Of a stretch of DNA of 64,000 nucleotides, positions 48,284 to 57,292 are shown in pieces. The stretch's first letter is position 1. Each line of letters starts with the position of its first letter. A program made the position numbers and the translations under genes. The notes under the pieces were generated by a model, which did not search any database, was not told the DNA's origin, and worked only from the letters and a program-made list of their open reading frames with translations. Source of the DNA: SB15 sp964639245 (GTDB lineage Bacteria; Chloroflexota; Anaerolineae; Aggregatilineales; J027); the NCBI GenBank assembly GCA_964639245.1, contig CAZXCU010000012.1, positions 1 to 64,000 on the forward strand, given 5' to 3'.

Positions 48284-48359
48284 CTGACAGCATCCTTTCA
48301 TCATGCTGGTTGGTACCTTTCTCCGTCCTGCGTGTTACAAAATTTGTATAAAATGCAAA

Positions 48360-48386
48360 AATCCTCTTGTTAGGAGAGGATTCTTT
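48360..48386. terminator. Bidirectional terminator
   Basis: AATCCTCT (48360-48367) and AGAGGATT (48375-48382) with a 7-nt loop. On the minus strand it is followed by five T and would end the HicAB message, although 150 bp after hicB. Confidence 0.6.
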
Positions 48387-48539
48387 TGGGAGGGGAAATG
48401 AAGGGATGATGAGTGCTTGGTTTCTATTGAAAAAGCATTGCCTTCGGGGTCAACCCCATCAAATACCAACTTTCAAGATATTTGTTTCATTCATAACTTG
48501 CACCCCACATTATTTGCAATGGTAATACCATATAATAAA

Positions 48540-48794
48540 TTATTCCTTAGTCAAATAAGCACTTCCTTGATAAAGGATAGGCTCAGGAATCAATTTGCCA
48601 AGTTGCAAAGCAGTTTCTAACCACAATTGTTTTGCATCATCTAACATCGTCAGCGCATCTTCGCGGGTGTCACCGTTGGTCATACAGCCTTCTAGGAGGG
48701 GAATCCGCGCAAACCAGTAGCCATCATCGTCGGGGATGAGTTCAATTGCATAGGGCAACGCAAGGTAATACGCCAGGTCTTTATTCGTTGTCAT
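48540..48794 (-). CDS. hicB: HicB-family antitoxin
   Basis: 84 residues: AIELIPDDDGYWFARIPLLEGCMTNGDTREDALTMLDDAKQLW is the HicB core, cut here in two for reading as DDDGYWFARIPLLEGCMTNG and DTREDALTMLDDAKQLW. ATG 48794 has GGAGGA 8 nt upstream and overlaps the end of hicA by 14 bp. The C-terminal DNA-binding part is short. Confidence 0.82.
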   Translation of the reverse strand: MTTNKDLAYYLALPYAIELIPDDDGYWFARIPLLEGCMTNGDTREDALTMLDDAKQLWLETALQLGKLIPEPILYQGSAYLTKE

Positions 48795-49062
48795 TGTCAT
48801 CCTCCTCCGATGCTGCGAGCAAAAGTTCAATCAATTCAAGCGCTTTATTAACATAGACTGGTTTTACAGGGCGACTAAAAGGCACAACGAGTAGACGTGG
48901 TTCATCATCAAGGGTGATATTAAAAGAAAAATGGCTTCCACTTGAACGCACGAATTCAAAACCGAAATCTTCCAAGACCGTTCGTAAATCATCAAAAGAA
49001 ACATTTTTGGGGTTTTGGCGTAACTTTTCTTGTGCCAATTTTTCAGGAAGGTTAATCAGCAT
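48781..49062 (-). CDS. hicA: HicA-family mRNA interferase toxin
   Basis: 93 residues. VSFDDLRTVLEDFGFEFVRS leads into SSGSHFSF with the catalytic His, and PVKPVYVNKALELIELLL closes the dsRBD-like fold. It is intact, unlike the copy at 18208. Slightly longer than the usual 60-80 residues, with an acidic tail (EEDDNDNE). Toxin-first order with hicB. Confidence 0.82.
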   Translation of the reverse strand: MLINLPEKLAQEKLRQNPKNVSFDDLRTVLEDFGFEFVRSSGSHFSFNITLDDEPRLLVVPFSRPVKPVYVNKALELIELLLAASEEDDNDNE

Positions 49063-49181
49063 CCGCCATTCCTTTCATCCTCATGTTTCTATTTTACAAA
49101 AAATACAACGAGAACGGGCAATAAAAAACCCTTCTCTCAAATCAAGAGAAGGGCGAGTCGGCATTCCATGTCCGAAATAAG

Positions 49182-49736
49182 CTAAAGGGTGGGCGCGTGC
49201 AGCCCCACATAGGCCGCGCCGCGTTCCAGCGCATCAAAATTCAGCGCCAGCATGTCCCGCCGATGTGCCGGAATATGATGTTTGAGTGCTTCCATCACCG
49301 CGTCCACCGTCACGACAGGCTGCACGGTCAGCACCGCCCCCAGCATGACCATGTTCAACAGTTTCATATTGCCCAATTCATCGGCAATATCCGAGGCAGG
49401 CACGGTCAATTGAGTCACATCATGGCGGGTGGTGCGCTGCTGCACCAGCGATGAATTTAACGCCAGTACCCCACCCTGTGCGACAATATGTTCATATTTT
49501 TCAAACGAGGGGCGGTTAAAAGCCACCACCACTCTGGGGTGACGCACCAAGGGCGACCCGATGGGCTTATCGCTAATGACCGCGCTACAATGGGCGGTTC
49601 CGCCGCGCATTTCTGGCCCATAGGAAGGAATCCATGTGACTTCTTTGCCACAGTCCAGCGCCGTATACGCGAGCAGTTGTCCCACAAACATGACCCCCTG
49701 CCCGCCAAAACCTGCGAATAAAAATTCAACTTGCAT
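49182..49736 (-). CDS. 2-oxoacid:ferredoxin oxidoreductase, gamma subunit
   Basis: 184 residues: FAGFGGQGVMFVGQLLAYTA and PSYGPEMRGGTAHCSAVIS are the pfam POR gamma-domain blocks. It partners the three upstream subunits to oxidise a 2-oxoacid to acyl-CoA and CO2 with ferredoxin as acceptor. Last gene of a four-gene operon, 18 bp after the beta gene. Confidence 0.9.
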   Translation of the reverse strand: MQVEFLFAGFGGQGVMFVGQLLAYTALDCGKEVTWIPSYGPEMRGGTAHCSAVISDKPIGSPLVRHPRVVVAFNRPSFEKYEHIVAQGGVLALNSSLVQQRTTRHDVTQLTVPASDIADELGNMKLLNMVMLGAVLTVQPVVTVDAVMEALKHHIPAHRRDMLALNFDALERGAAYVGLHAPTL

Positions 49737-49754
49737 CGTTACCCTCCTGTTGGG

Positions 49755-50534
49755 TTACAGCGCTTTCGCGGCATCGACCACTTTAAAATCACCGAGTGGG
49801 TACTGCGGCAGCATGTTGGTTTCAATCCAGTGCAGCGCCTCTACCGGGGTCATGCCCCAGTTGGTCGGGCAGCTAGAGAGCAGTTCAACCATGCTGAAGC
49901 CGAGTCCGGCTTTTTGCACTTCCAACGCCGCCCGAATTGCTTTTTTGGCCTTGCGGATATTTTTGACATCATGCAGCGAACGCCGCACCACATAGGCCGC
50001 CCCGTCTAATTGGGACAAAATTTCGCTCATGCGAATCGGGAAACCCGTCAGTTGAATATCCCGCCCAAATGGCGAGGAGGTGGTTTTTTGCCCGATCATC
50101 GACGTGGGGGCCATTTGCCCGCCGGTCATGCCGTAAATGGCGTTATTCACAAAAATCGTGGTGATGCGTTCGCCGCGTGCCGCCGCATGGATAATTTCCG
50201 CCATGCCGATGGAGGCCAAATCGCCATCCCCTTGATAGGTCAGCACCATTTTGTCCGGCAGCAGACGTTTGAGTCCGGTTGCCATCGCGGGGGCGCGTCC
50301 ATGCGCGGCTTCGCAGCCATCCATATTAAAATAATCGTAAGCAAAAACCGAGCATCCCACTGGCGCAACCAGAATCGTTTCTTCACGCAGCCCCATTTCA
50401 TCCAGCACTTCCGCCAGCAACCGATGGGCTACACCGTGCGTACAGCCGGGGCAATAATGGGTATGCTTTTCTGCCAGCGAGTCTGGGCGGCTGTAAACAC
50501 ATTCGATAGCTTGGGGTACTTCTTGAATCAACAT
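49755..50534 (-). CDS. 2-oxoacid:ferredoxin oxidoreductase, beta (TPP-binding) subunit
   Basis: 259 residues. HYCPGCTHGVAHRLLAEVL holds cluster-type Cys, and the TPP-Mg motif is YQGDGDLASIGMAEIIHAA with FVNNAIYGMTGGQMAPTS downstream. It acts with the alpha subunit. Separated from the alpha gene by 2 bp. Confidence 0.92.
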   Translation of the reverse strand: MLIQEVPQAIECVYSRPDSLAEKHTHYCPGCTHGVAHRLLAEVLDEMGLREETILVAPVGCSVFAYDYFNMDGCEAAHGRAPAMATGLKRLLPDKMVLTYQGDGDLASIGMAEIIHAAARGERITTIFVNNAIYGMTGGQMAPTSMIGQKTTSSPFGRDIQLTGFPIRMSEILSQLDGAAYVVRRSLHDVKNIRKAKKAIRAALEVQKAGLGFSMVELLSSCPTNWGMTPVEALHWIETNMLPQYPLGDFKVVDAAKAL

Positions 50535-50536
50535 CG

Positions 50537-51616
50537 TTATCGCTCCCCGTAATGCGCTCGTGTAAATTCTTGTTCAATCGCAGCTAAAATTTCATCCGGC
50601 ATAGGAATCATCCCGCCCATCCGTCCATAAAAATTCACCGGAATCTGGCAGGACACCGCCAACCGCACATCGTCCAGCATTTGTCCGGCGTTCATTTCCA
50701 CCACCAGACACCCGCGCAACTTGGGGTTGTCGTCCACCAGTTCGGCAAGGCGTTTTTCGGGGAAAGGCCAGAGGGTTTGTGGGCGGAACAAGCCGACTTT
50801 CAAGCCCTGTTCGCGGGCCATTTCCACCGCACTGTAGGCAATCCGTCCCGATGTCCCGAATCCCACCACCAGCAGTTCGGCATCTTCGGTGAAAAATTCT
50901 ACCGAACGTTGCTCCGCCGCATGGATTTTCCGCAGGCGTTTTTGCAGGTGCAGGTTAAAGATTTCTTCGGCTTCAGGCTGCATATATAAGGAGGTAATGA
51001 CATTTTTCGGGCGGTCTTTTGCTCCCGCCAGCGCCCAATCAGGCCGTTCGGTTTTAACAGGCCGCATCGGGGGAAGTTCTGCCGCTTCCATCATCTGCCC
51101 GATTTGCCCGTCCAGCGCCACCACCACCATATGACGGTATTTTTCCGCCAGTTCAAAGGCCAGCATCGTAAAATCAATGGATTCTTGCACCGAGGCAGGC
51201 GCTAAAACAATGGGGTGAAAATCGCCATGCCCGGCGGAACGGGTGATTTGAAAATAATCGGCCTGTGAGGGCTGAATGTTGCCCAAACCCGGCCCCCCAC
51301 GCATCACATCCACAATCACACACGGGAGTTCTGACCCGGCGATATACGACATGCCTTCTTGCATTAAACTGATACCGGGGCTAGAAGAAGAGGTCATCAC
51401 CCGCGCTCCGGTACAGGCTGCTCCGTAGACCATGTTAATCGCGGCGATTTCGCTTTCTGCCTGCAAAAATACACGGTCTAGCTCCAGCATCCGTTTGGAC
51501 ATATACTCTAAGAGTTCCGTCTGGGGCGTAATCGGATAGCCAAAGTAGGCTTCCACCCCCGCCCGCACCGCCGCTTCGGCGATGGCGACATTGCCCTTTA
51601 ACAGTTCTTTGGTCAT
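50537..51616 (-). CDS. vorB: 2-oxoacid:ferredoxin oxidoreductase, alpha subunit (VorB-like)
   Basis: 359 residues. KGNVAIAEAAVRAGVEAYFG, YPITPQTELLEYM, VFLQAESEIAAINMVYGAA and SSPGISLMQEGMSYIAG are diagnostic of VorB/KorA-type alpha chains; by memory the closest are annotated as 2-oxoisovalerate (branched-chain) oxidoreductase, but 2-oxoglutarate is possible. Start 51616 overlaps the ferredoxin gene stop (ATGA). The in-frame extension to 51676 is inside the ferredoxin gene and not used. Confidence 0.88.
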   Translation of the reverse strand: MTKELLKGNVAIAEAAVRAGVEAYFGYPITPQTELLEYMSKRMLELDRVFLQAESEIAAINMVYGAACTGARVMTSSSSPGISLMQEGMSYIAGSELPCVIVDVMRGGPGLGNIQPSQADYFQITRSAGHGDFHPIVLAPASVQESIDFTMLAFELAEKYRHMVVVALDGQIGQMMEAAELPPMRPVKTERPDWALAGAKDRPKNVITSLYMQPEAEEIFNLHLQKRLRKIHAAEQRSVEFFTEDAELLVVGFGTSGRIAYSAVEMAREQGLKVGLFRPQTLWPFPEKRLAELVDDNPKLRGCLVVEMNAGQMLDDVRLAVSCQIPVNFYGRMGGMIPMPDEILAAIEQEFTRAHYGER

Positions 51617-51840
51617 GCTTTCACCTTCGCTTCCCGATACACCGTAATGCACGCTTCGGGGCAAATCACCGCGCAAATCGCGCAGCCCGTACAGGCATGG
51701 TCAGGGTCAACCAGCATGGCGGGATGATAGCCTTTGGCGTTGAGCGCGTTGGGGTCGAGGAGGATGATGTCTTGCGGACAGACGGTAGGACACAAGCCGC
51801 AGCCTTTGCACCGTTCCGTGTCTATAACAATTGCACCCAT
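51613..51840 (-). CDS. 2-oxoacid:ferredoxin oxidoreductase, delta (2x[4Fe-4S]) subunit
   Basis: 75 residues with two CxxCxxCxxxCP motifs: CKGCGLCPTVCP and CTGCAICAVICP. It would pass electrons from the TPP subunit to free ferredoxin. First gene of the operon delta-alpha-beta-gamma. Weak ribosome-binding site (GGAGAGT) before ATG 51840. Confidence 0.92.
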   Translation of the reverse strand: MGAIVIDTERCKGCGLCPTVCPQDIILLDPNALNAKGYHPAMLVDPDHACTGCAICAVICPEACITVYREAKVKA

Positions 51841-52064
51841 GTGTTACTCTCCATTGATTCACAAAAATTTTTATATCTGTAGGGTAGTGCAATCTGCACA
51901 AGTCAGACAGTACAAGAAATCATGCAATCCGCCGAAATCTGGCATATAACAAAGTGATTTTTAAAGAAAATCACTCATTTATGGTAGCCTTTTTCTTGGA
52001 GTAGATTTTTCCCTGTTATGAATCCCCCTTTTGCACGACTTATAAAAAACAGAGGAAAAATCTC

Positions 52065-52682
52065 ATGACCGTATTCGCAAAACTTCGTTATCTGATGATG
52101 GGCAGTGTCTTGACCCTGCTTGTGGTGGTTATCTTCGGGAAAGTCGATGCCAATGGGTTGGCGACTTCCCTAACAGCAACCCCGATTCCGTGTGAAGATG
52201 AAATCATCCCCTCCCCCGACAGCATCGAGGCGCTCAAAGCGGATTTACGCGAGGCCAACGGTGTACGCCAACTTGAACCGCTTGAAAACGACCTGCCCCT
52301 CCATGCCTTGCCAAACGGCGTGTATGGTTTCACCGTCCCCTGGATTATCAACACGGACTCGACAGGGGTTGTCGGCGGAACTGGTGCAGATCGCATCAGC
52401 TTAAACCGCAGCAGTTTTGGCACGTTGCAAATGGAAGTTCACAAAGCCGCTGACGGCAGCGTTTATATTGTCGGGTTTGTGAGCAGCCAAGATTATGAAA
52501 ATTTCATCAGCGCGAAAGAGGGTGAAAAACTGACCTTTACCCTCCTGTTCAAACCCTATCTTGACTCCAACATCCCGCTTGCTGTACCGCTCGATAGCAT
52601 CATTTTTTCTGACAACCGCACCATTGAAACAAATACCGATCACTTTTATGCCAATGACCTACAAGTCGTAAAGAACCCGTAA
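52065..52682 (+). CDS. Exported hypothetical protein
   Basis: 205 residues. An N-terminal hydrophobic helix (YLMMGSVLTLLVVVIFG) is likely a signal or anchor. The mature part has no Cys pair and no known domain; GVYGFTVPWIINTD and GSVYIVGFVSSQDYENF suggest a beta-rich fold. AGAGGAAAA precedes ATG 52065. Next to a di-haem oxidoreductase gene on the same strand, 100 bp apart. Confidence 0.7.
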   Translation: MTVFAKLRYLMMGSVLTLLVVVIFGKVDANGLATSLTATPIPCEDEIIPSPDSIEALKADLREANGVRQLEPLENDLPLHALPNGVYGFTVPWIINTDSTGVVGGTGADRISLNRSSFGTLQMEVHKAADGSVYIVGFVSSQDYENFISAKEGEKLTFTLLFKPYLDSNIPLAVPLDSIIFSDNRTIETNTDHFYANDLQVVKNP

Positions 52683-52782
52683 AAAATGCAGTCAGGGGTG
52701 AAATTTTACACATAGCTAACATCCATTTAACAGATTCGCCGGATGGTAGAGGTTGTATCACGTTACCAGAAAGGGAATTTTT

Positions 52783-54351
52783 ATGAAGCGTGTTGCAATC
52801 TTATTCATCATTTTAGGGATGAGTCTGGTGGGGGTCAGTGGAGTTGCGCTGGCGCAGCAACCCGGCCCTCCCCGCCCCGGTGATGGGCGTGGCGATGGAC
52901 GCGGACACCATCATGACGGACGCGGCGATGAGCAAAACGATACTACCGATTCTACCGCCACAACAACGGAATCGGATACAACGGCTGAAACCGTCACGAC
53001 AGCCACCGGGGGCAGTACCGATTTCGTGGCCTCAGCGGATTTTTTCGCCAATCCGTATCTGGGCGGGGATAACACCGTTTTTGATACCTCGGTGGAAGCC
53101 TTCACCAACCATTTGCCCGGTTTAACCGAAGCGCAAATTCTGCAATTTGAGGAAGGCGACGAATTGTTTGAACAATCGTTTGTGGCAGCGACGGGAATAG
53201 TGGCAGAAGCGGACGGTTTAGGGCCCGTTTTTAACGCCGATTCGTGTGAAAGCTGCCATGTTTCCGATGGACGTGGACGCGCCCCTCTGTTTACGGGCGA
53301 AATGGAAAGCGGATTCCTCATCCGTCTTGCCAGCGAAGAACGCACCCTCAACGGCGCAACTCTCCCTGACCCGATTTATGGTGGTCAATTGCAGGATGGC
53401 AGCATCGCGGGCATGAGTCCTGAAGCAAGCATTGTCATCACCTACAGGGACATCAACGGCACATTTGCCGATGGCACCCCCTATACCCTGCGTCAACCCG
53501 TTTATACGCTGGAAAATATGGCCTATGGCCCGCTTGCGGACGGCATCACCTTTTCGCCGCGTGTCGCCAACCAGATGATCGGACTGGGGCTGTTAGAAGC
53601 GATTGACGAGGCCACGATTTTAAGTTTCGCTGACCCCAACGACTCCAACGGGGATGGCATTTCGGGTCGTCCGAATTACGTATGGGATGAATATAACAAT
53701 CAGACGGCTATCGGACGTTTTGGCTGGAAGGCCAACCAACCCAATTTGATTCAGCAAACGGCGGGCGCATACAATGGGGATATGGGCATTAGCACGAGTT
53801 TGTTCCCGCACCAGCCCTGCACCGAAGCACAAACCAACTGCGCGACTTTGCCCACAGGCGGCGCTCCTGAAGTTTCCGATGAACACGTTTTGCTGGTGGC
53901 GTTTTATTCCAGCACCCTTTCCGTTCCAGCACAGCGCAACTATAACGACTCGCAGGTACAACGCGGCGAACAAATTTTCAACGAAGCACAGTGCAGCGCG
54001 TGCCATGTTTCGCAGGTGACCACAGGCTTGCATACAAGCATCCCGCAGCTTTCTAACCAGACGATTCGCCCCTTCACCGATTTGCTGCTGCATGACATGG
54101 GTGAAAATTTGGCAGACGGTCAAAGCGACTTTCAAGCCACCGGCAGCGAATGGCGCACCCCGCCATTGTGGGGCATCGGGCTGATTGAAACCATCAACGG
54201 ACACACCACCTATTTGCATGATGGTCGCGCCCGTGACTTAACCGAAGCAATCCTGTGGCATGGGGGCGAAGGGTCGGCCTCCCGCGATTATTTCCTCACT
54301 ATGAGCGCGGAAGACCGCGAGGCATTGCTGGCTTTCCTCCGCTCGTTATAA
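52783..54351 (+). CDS. Secreted di-haem c-type oxidoreductase (DUF1111)
   Basis: 522 residues. A Sec signal ends near ALAQ. A His/Gly/Asp-rich and then Thr-rich linker (about 25-75, GDGRGHHHDGRGD) may bind metal. Two haem-attachment sites are CESCH (about 158) and CSACH (about 405), as in the di-haem DUF1111/MauG-like peroxidase group. YLHDGRARDLTEAILWHGGE is the family's C-terminal block. It probably acts outside the membrane on peroxides or another oxidant. AAGGGAA precedes ATG 52783. A strong terminator follows. Confidence 0.88.
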   Translation: MKRVAILFIILGMSLVGVSGVALAQQPGPPRPGDGRGDGRGHHHDGRGDEQNDTTDSTATTTESDTTAETVTTATGGSTDFVASADFFANPYLGGDNTVFDTSVEAFTNHLPGLTEAQILQFEEGDELFEQSFVAATGIVAEADGLGPVFNADSCESCHVSDGRGRAPLFTGEMESGFLIRLASEERTLNGATLPDPIYGGQLQDGSIAGMSPEASIVITYRDINGTFADGTPYTLRQPVYTLENMAYGPLADGITFSPRVANQMIGLGLLEAIDEATILSFADPNDSNGDGISGRPNYVWDEYNNQTAIGRFGWKANQPNLIQQTAGAYNGDMGISTSLFPHQPCTEAQTNCATLPTGGAPEVSDEHVLLVAFYSSTLSVPAQRNYNDSQVQRGEQIFNEAQCSACHVSQVTTGLHTSIPQLSNQTIRPFTDLLLHDMGENLADGQSDFQATGSEWRTPPLWGIGLIETINGHTTYLHDGRARDLTEAILWHGGEGSASRDYFLTMSAEDREALLAFLRSL

Positions 54352-54366
54352 TCCAATCTTGCAGAC

Positions 54367-54394
54367 GGGCGGGATTTTACCCCGCCCATTTTTT
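54367..54394 (+). terminator. Rho-independent terminator of di-haem oxidoreductase gene
   Basis: GGGCGGG (54367-54373) pairs with CCCGCCC (54381-54387), then ATTTTTT. Confidence 0.8.
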
Positions 54395-54496
54395 CTGTCT
54401 TGAAAAAATATCAATCCTATTTCTACAAAAATACTCGTTAAGATTTGAAAAAATGCTCCTTTAGGGACTTTGTTAACTATTTACCAGCAGAATCCC

Positions 54497-55165
54497 TCAT
54501 TGAGATTCCGTGTCAATGTTTAACTCACTAAGGACTCCTTCGATAATCTCAGAAACTTCTGGAGTATCACCAAAAATCCTACTATAGTTTGCCATACTAT
54601 TGAAATCAAACCCAACTTCTTCAGGACATGTCTGCGTTGGGTTAGAGCCAGTAAATTTTCTTAACGCAATAATCTTTCCCGATTCAGCATTTATCAAACT
54701 AATTTCATATTCATGTCTTAAGAGACTACAAGTGAAAACAGTTTCTAGTGTAGGAGAATTAGGAACAGTAATGGGACTACTACCGAAAGAGTAGCGCGTT
54801 TCACTTATTGTAACAGGCTCATCACGAATACATCCAACTATGGTAACCTCATCATCTGTATTAGCTTTTAGATTCACAGGTATAGCGCCGCTGTGTACTG
54901 ACGAATAGTTCACTATTTCTCCTACACTAAATTGGACGAAAATGAGTTTGATGGTATCAGGAATAGTACCATCGAATTGAGGTTCACGGGTTGTATTCTT
55001 GCAAATTTCACGGGCAGTAGGATATTCTTCAAAGAAATGTACTTTAGGTTCTTTTTCTTTATTACTTGAGCAATTAGTTAATATAAACATTATAAAGGAA
55101 GAAATAATAATAATTATTTTTTTCGTAGGATATTTATTTAAGTTTAATTTATTATCACGACTCAT
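54497..55165 (-). CDS. Lipoprotein of unknown function, AT-rich
   Basis: 222 residues. A long Lys-rich N-region (NKLNLNKYPTKK), hydrophobic IIIIISSFIMFIL and lipobox LTNC give a lipoprotein with Cys near residue 32. The mature part has four further Cys and no known domain. Base and codon use (AAA, ATT, TTA) are strikingly AT-rich versus the di-haem oxidoreductase gene next door, a sign of recent transfer. AAAGGAT precedes ATG 55165. Confidence 0.72.
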   Translation of the reverse strand: MSRDNKLNLNKYPTKKIIIIISSFIMFILTNCSSNKEKEPKVHFFEEYPTAREICKNTTREPQFDGTIPDTIKLIFVQFSVGEIVNYSSVHSGAIPVNLKANTDDEVTIVGCIRDEPVTISETRYSFGSSPITVPNSPTLETVFTCSLLRHEYEISLINAESGKIIALRKFTGSNPTQTCPEEVGFDFNSMANYSRIFGDTPEVSEIIEGVLSELNIDTESQ

Positions 55166-55635
55166 TAGTACATATCCTTTTTATTCCTGTCTTATTTTAT
55201 CACAAAAAATATTATATTACGATAATATTTATGTAGTATCCTAATTATACACTTATATTTACATTTTATACTCATGGGGAGATGAATTTAAATCCAAATG
55301 ATTCTAAGAGACCGTCTGGAGATTCGGAATTTTCGCTTGTAGGGGCGGGGACAAGGGAGACTTTGTTCCCGAAAATAGGCAAACACGCCCCAATTCCCCT
55401 CAATGTTAGATAATATTCAGACGGTCTATAATTGGTGCGTCTCTCAAATGACACGGATATTTTGGGTGGGCAACGGGCTGTTTTTTTCAGTCGTCTTTAG
55501 ACGACTTTGTACTCATAGCGGGGGAATAAATTCCCCCGCAAACCCCGCCAAGATATCCGATTTAATTGCGAGAGGCACCAATTAGCGCGTCCGCCAACTA
55601 ATTATGGATCACCCCCTACGAGCGTTATCCATTCC
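55166..55635. other. 470-bp non-coding region with nested palindromes
   Basis: No credible gene. Inverted pairs: AGACCGTCTG (55309-55318) with CAGACGGTCT (55418-55427); AATTGGTGC (55430-55438) with GCACCAATT (55575-55583); AGTCGTCT/AGACGACT (55489-55506); GCGGGGGAAT/ATTCCCCCGC (55518-55539). It may be one or two decayed palindromic elements beside the foreign lipoprotein. Confidence 0.6.
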
Positions 55636-56109
55636 CTACTCAAATGTCCAGCGAGTCGTATCTGTCGGGAATTTGTGCCATGCAAAGGCGCGTTTGGGCT
55701 TTAATACCCAGAAGGGAACCCCATGCCGCATGTTGTATTTTTCAAGGTAGGCATCGTCCACTTTCTGAAACATCGGGTGGGTATCTTCGGTGATGCGTTC
55801 GACGGTGCCTTCCAGAATCACCACCTCATCCCCGCTTTCCAGATGTACCACCACCTGCGGATTGTGCGCCAGATTCTTTGACCAGCGCGTGAGTGGCCCG
55901 CCGCCAAAATACAATGTGTTCTCCACAAACACCCCCCAGACGGGTCGTGCGTGCGGGCTGCCATCGGGGGAAACGGTGGATACCCAGTAATTCTTGGCTT
56001 TTTGCAGCCGTTCTACCGCAAATTGCCAATCCAACATGCCTTCGGTGGTTTCCGGCACGCCATATTCTTTGTGTCCGATATGCGGACGACTTGCGATGGG
56101 TTGAGTCAT
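55636..56109 (-). CDS. Pyridoxamine 5'-phosphate oxidase-fold protein
   Basis: 157 residues: KAKNYWVSTVSPDGSPHARP, VWGVFVENTLYFGGGPLTRW, SKNLAHNPQVVVHLESGDEV and VILEGTVERI are the split-barrel flavin/F420-binding blocks. F420- or FMN-dependent; substrate unknown. ATG 56109 has AAGGAG upstream. The frame extends to 56370 but that part overlaps the divergent WYL gene's leader and is not used. Divergent from the WYL regulator, which may control it. Confidence 0.85.
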   Translation of the reverse strand: MTQPIASRPHIGHKEYGVPETTEGMLDWQFAVERLQKAKNYWVSTVSPDGSPHARPVWGVFVENTLYFGGGPLTRWSKNLAHNPQVVVHLESGDEVVILEGTVERITEDTHPMFQKVDDAYLEKYNMRHGVPFWVLKPKRAFAWHKFPTDTTRWTFE

Positions 56110-56226
56110 GGTTTTCTCCTTGAACCATTTCAGTATAAAATTAAAAACATGACATCTTGTGTCATATTTGAAATTCATATTTTTAACGTCATTCTTATGC
56201 AATTTAACTTTTATGTACGCATATTC

Positions 56227-56286
56227 GGACACGATATATCGTGTCCCTACAACACAGACCCGTAGGGACGGGGATACATCCCGTCC
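56227..56286. repeat. Back-to-back palindromic repeat pair
   Basis: A perfect 20-bp palindrome (56227-56246; half-site GGACACGATA) is followed by GTCCCTAC/GTAGGGAC (56243-56250 with 56262-56269) and GGACGGG/CCCGTCC (56266-56272 with 56280-56286). The arms overlap, so the second and third stems exclude each other. It reads as two inverted copies of a TGTAGGGACxxG-type intergenic repeat. Confidence 0.6.
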
Positions 56287-56322
56287 GCCAAAAATGTATC
56301 CGTAGGCAAGGAAGTAAATCCT

Positions 56323-57288
56323 ATGCGGGCAGACCGACTCATTGCTATTTTGATGCTCCTGCAAACCCATCCCCGCTTAACCGCACGGGCAATGGCGGAA
56401 AAACTCGAAGTAACCGAACGCACCATTCATCGGGACATGCTGGCGTTGAGCGCGGCGGGGATTCCGGTGGTCGCTGAACGCGGCGTTCACGGCGGATGGT
56501 CGCTGTTGGATGATTACAAAACCAACCTCACCGGATTAAACGAATCCGAAGTTCATGCGCTGTTCTTAGCGGCGACTCCGCGTGTGATGGCGGATTTGGG
56601 ACTGGAAAAAGCCTCTCAAGCGGCGTTGCTCAAACTGCTGGCGGCGTTGCCGAAATTCAATCGGCATCAGGTGGAGGACATCCGCCAGCGCATTTTAATT
56701 GATACGGCAGGCTGGCATCCCACGGGGGAAAATCTGGCGGTGCTGCCCGTTGTGCAGGCGGCGATTTTTCAGGAACGACGTTTGCAGGTGTGTTATGAAC
56801 GAGGGGAAGGCAAAACGGTAGAGCGCCTGTGCGAACCGCTTGGACTGGTGGCTAAAAATAATGTGTGGTATCTGGTCGCACAGGTGGACAGCGATTTGCG
56901 AACCTACCGTGTTGGGCGGATTCTGGAAGCACATTTGACCGAACACCCTTTCACCCGCCCCGCCGATTTTGACCTTGCCGGATTCTGGCAGCAGTCCACA
57001 CAGGAATTTGTTGCCACCCTGCCCCGCTATGAAGTGGTCTTCCGTGTAGCAGGCGAGATGTTGCCATTTTTGCGCGGCAAAATTCAGCAGCGACGGATTG
57101 AGCAAATTTCCCCGCCGGATGAACTGGGCTGGCACACCCTCCGCATCCTATTTGATGTTGAGCAAGAAGCCTGCTTGTATGCGCTGGGGTTGGGCAGACA
57201 GGTGGAAGTCATTGCCCCGGCTGATTTACGGGAAAAAGTGGTCAATATGGCGCGGGAAGTCATTCTAGTTTATTCGTCACAGGGCTAA
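56323..57288 (+). CDS. HTH and WYL-domain transcriptional regulator (YafY-like)
   Basis: 321 residues. HTH_11 at the N-terminus (RADRLIAILMLLQTHPRLTA and LEVTERTIHRDMLALSAAGI). The WYL domain (about 140-225) has EPLGLVAKNNVWYLVAQVDS and YRVGRI; the WYL signature is here WYL exactly. The C-terminal WCX part follows. WYL domains sense nucleotides or other ligands, often in stress or defence. AAGGAAGT precedes ATG 56323; the repeat pair lies between it and the divergent oxidase gene. Confidence 0.9.
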   Translation: MRADRLIAILMLLQTHPRLTARAMAEKLEVTERTIHRDMLALSAAGIPVVAERGVHGGWSLLDDYKTNLTGLNESEVHALFLAATPRVMADLGLEKASQAALLKLLAALPKFNRHQVEDIRQRILIDTAGWHPTGENLAVLPVVQAAIFQERRLQVCYERGEGKTVERLCEPLGLVAKNNVWYLVAQVDSDLRTYRVGRILEAHLTEHPFTRPADFDLAGFWQQSTQEFVATLPRYEVVFRVAGEMLPFLRGKIQQRRIEQISPPDELGWHTLRILFDVEQEACLYALGLGRQVEVIAPADLREKVVNMAREVILVYSSQG

Positions 57289-57292
57289 GCAT

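Noticed and set aside
55272..55454. 60-codon frames in the palindromic block
   Set aside because: No ribosome-binding site, and the frame crosses both arms of an inverted repeat.
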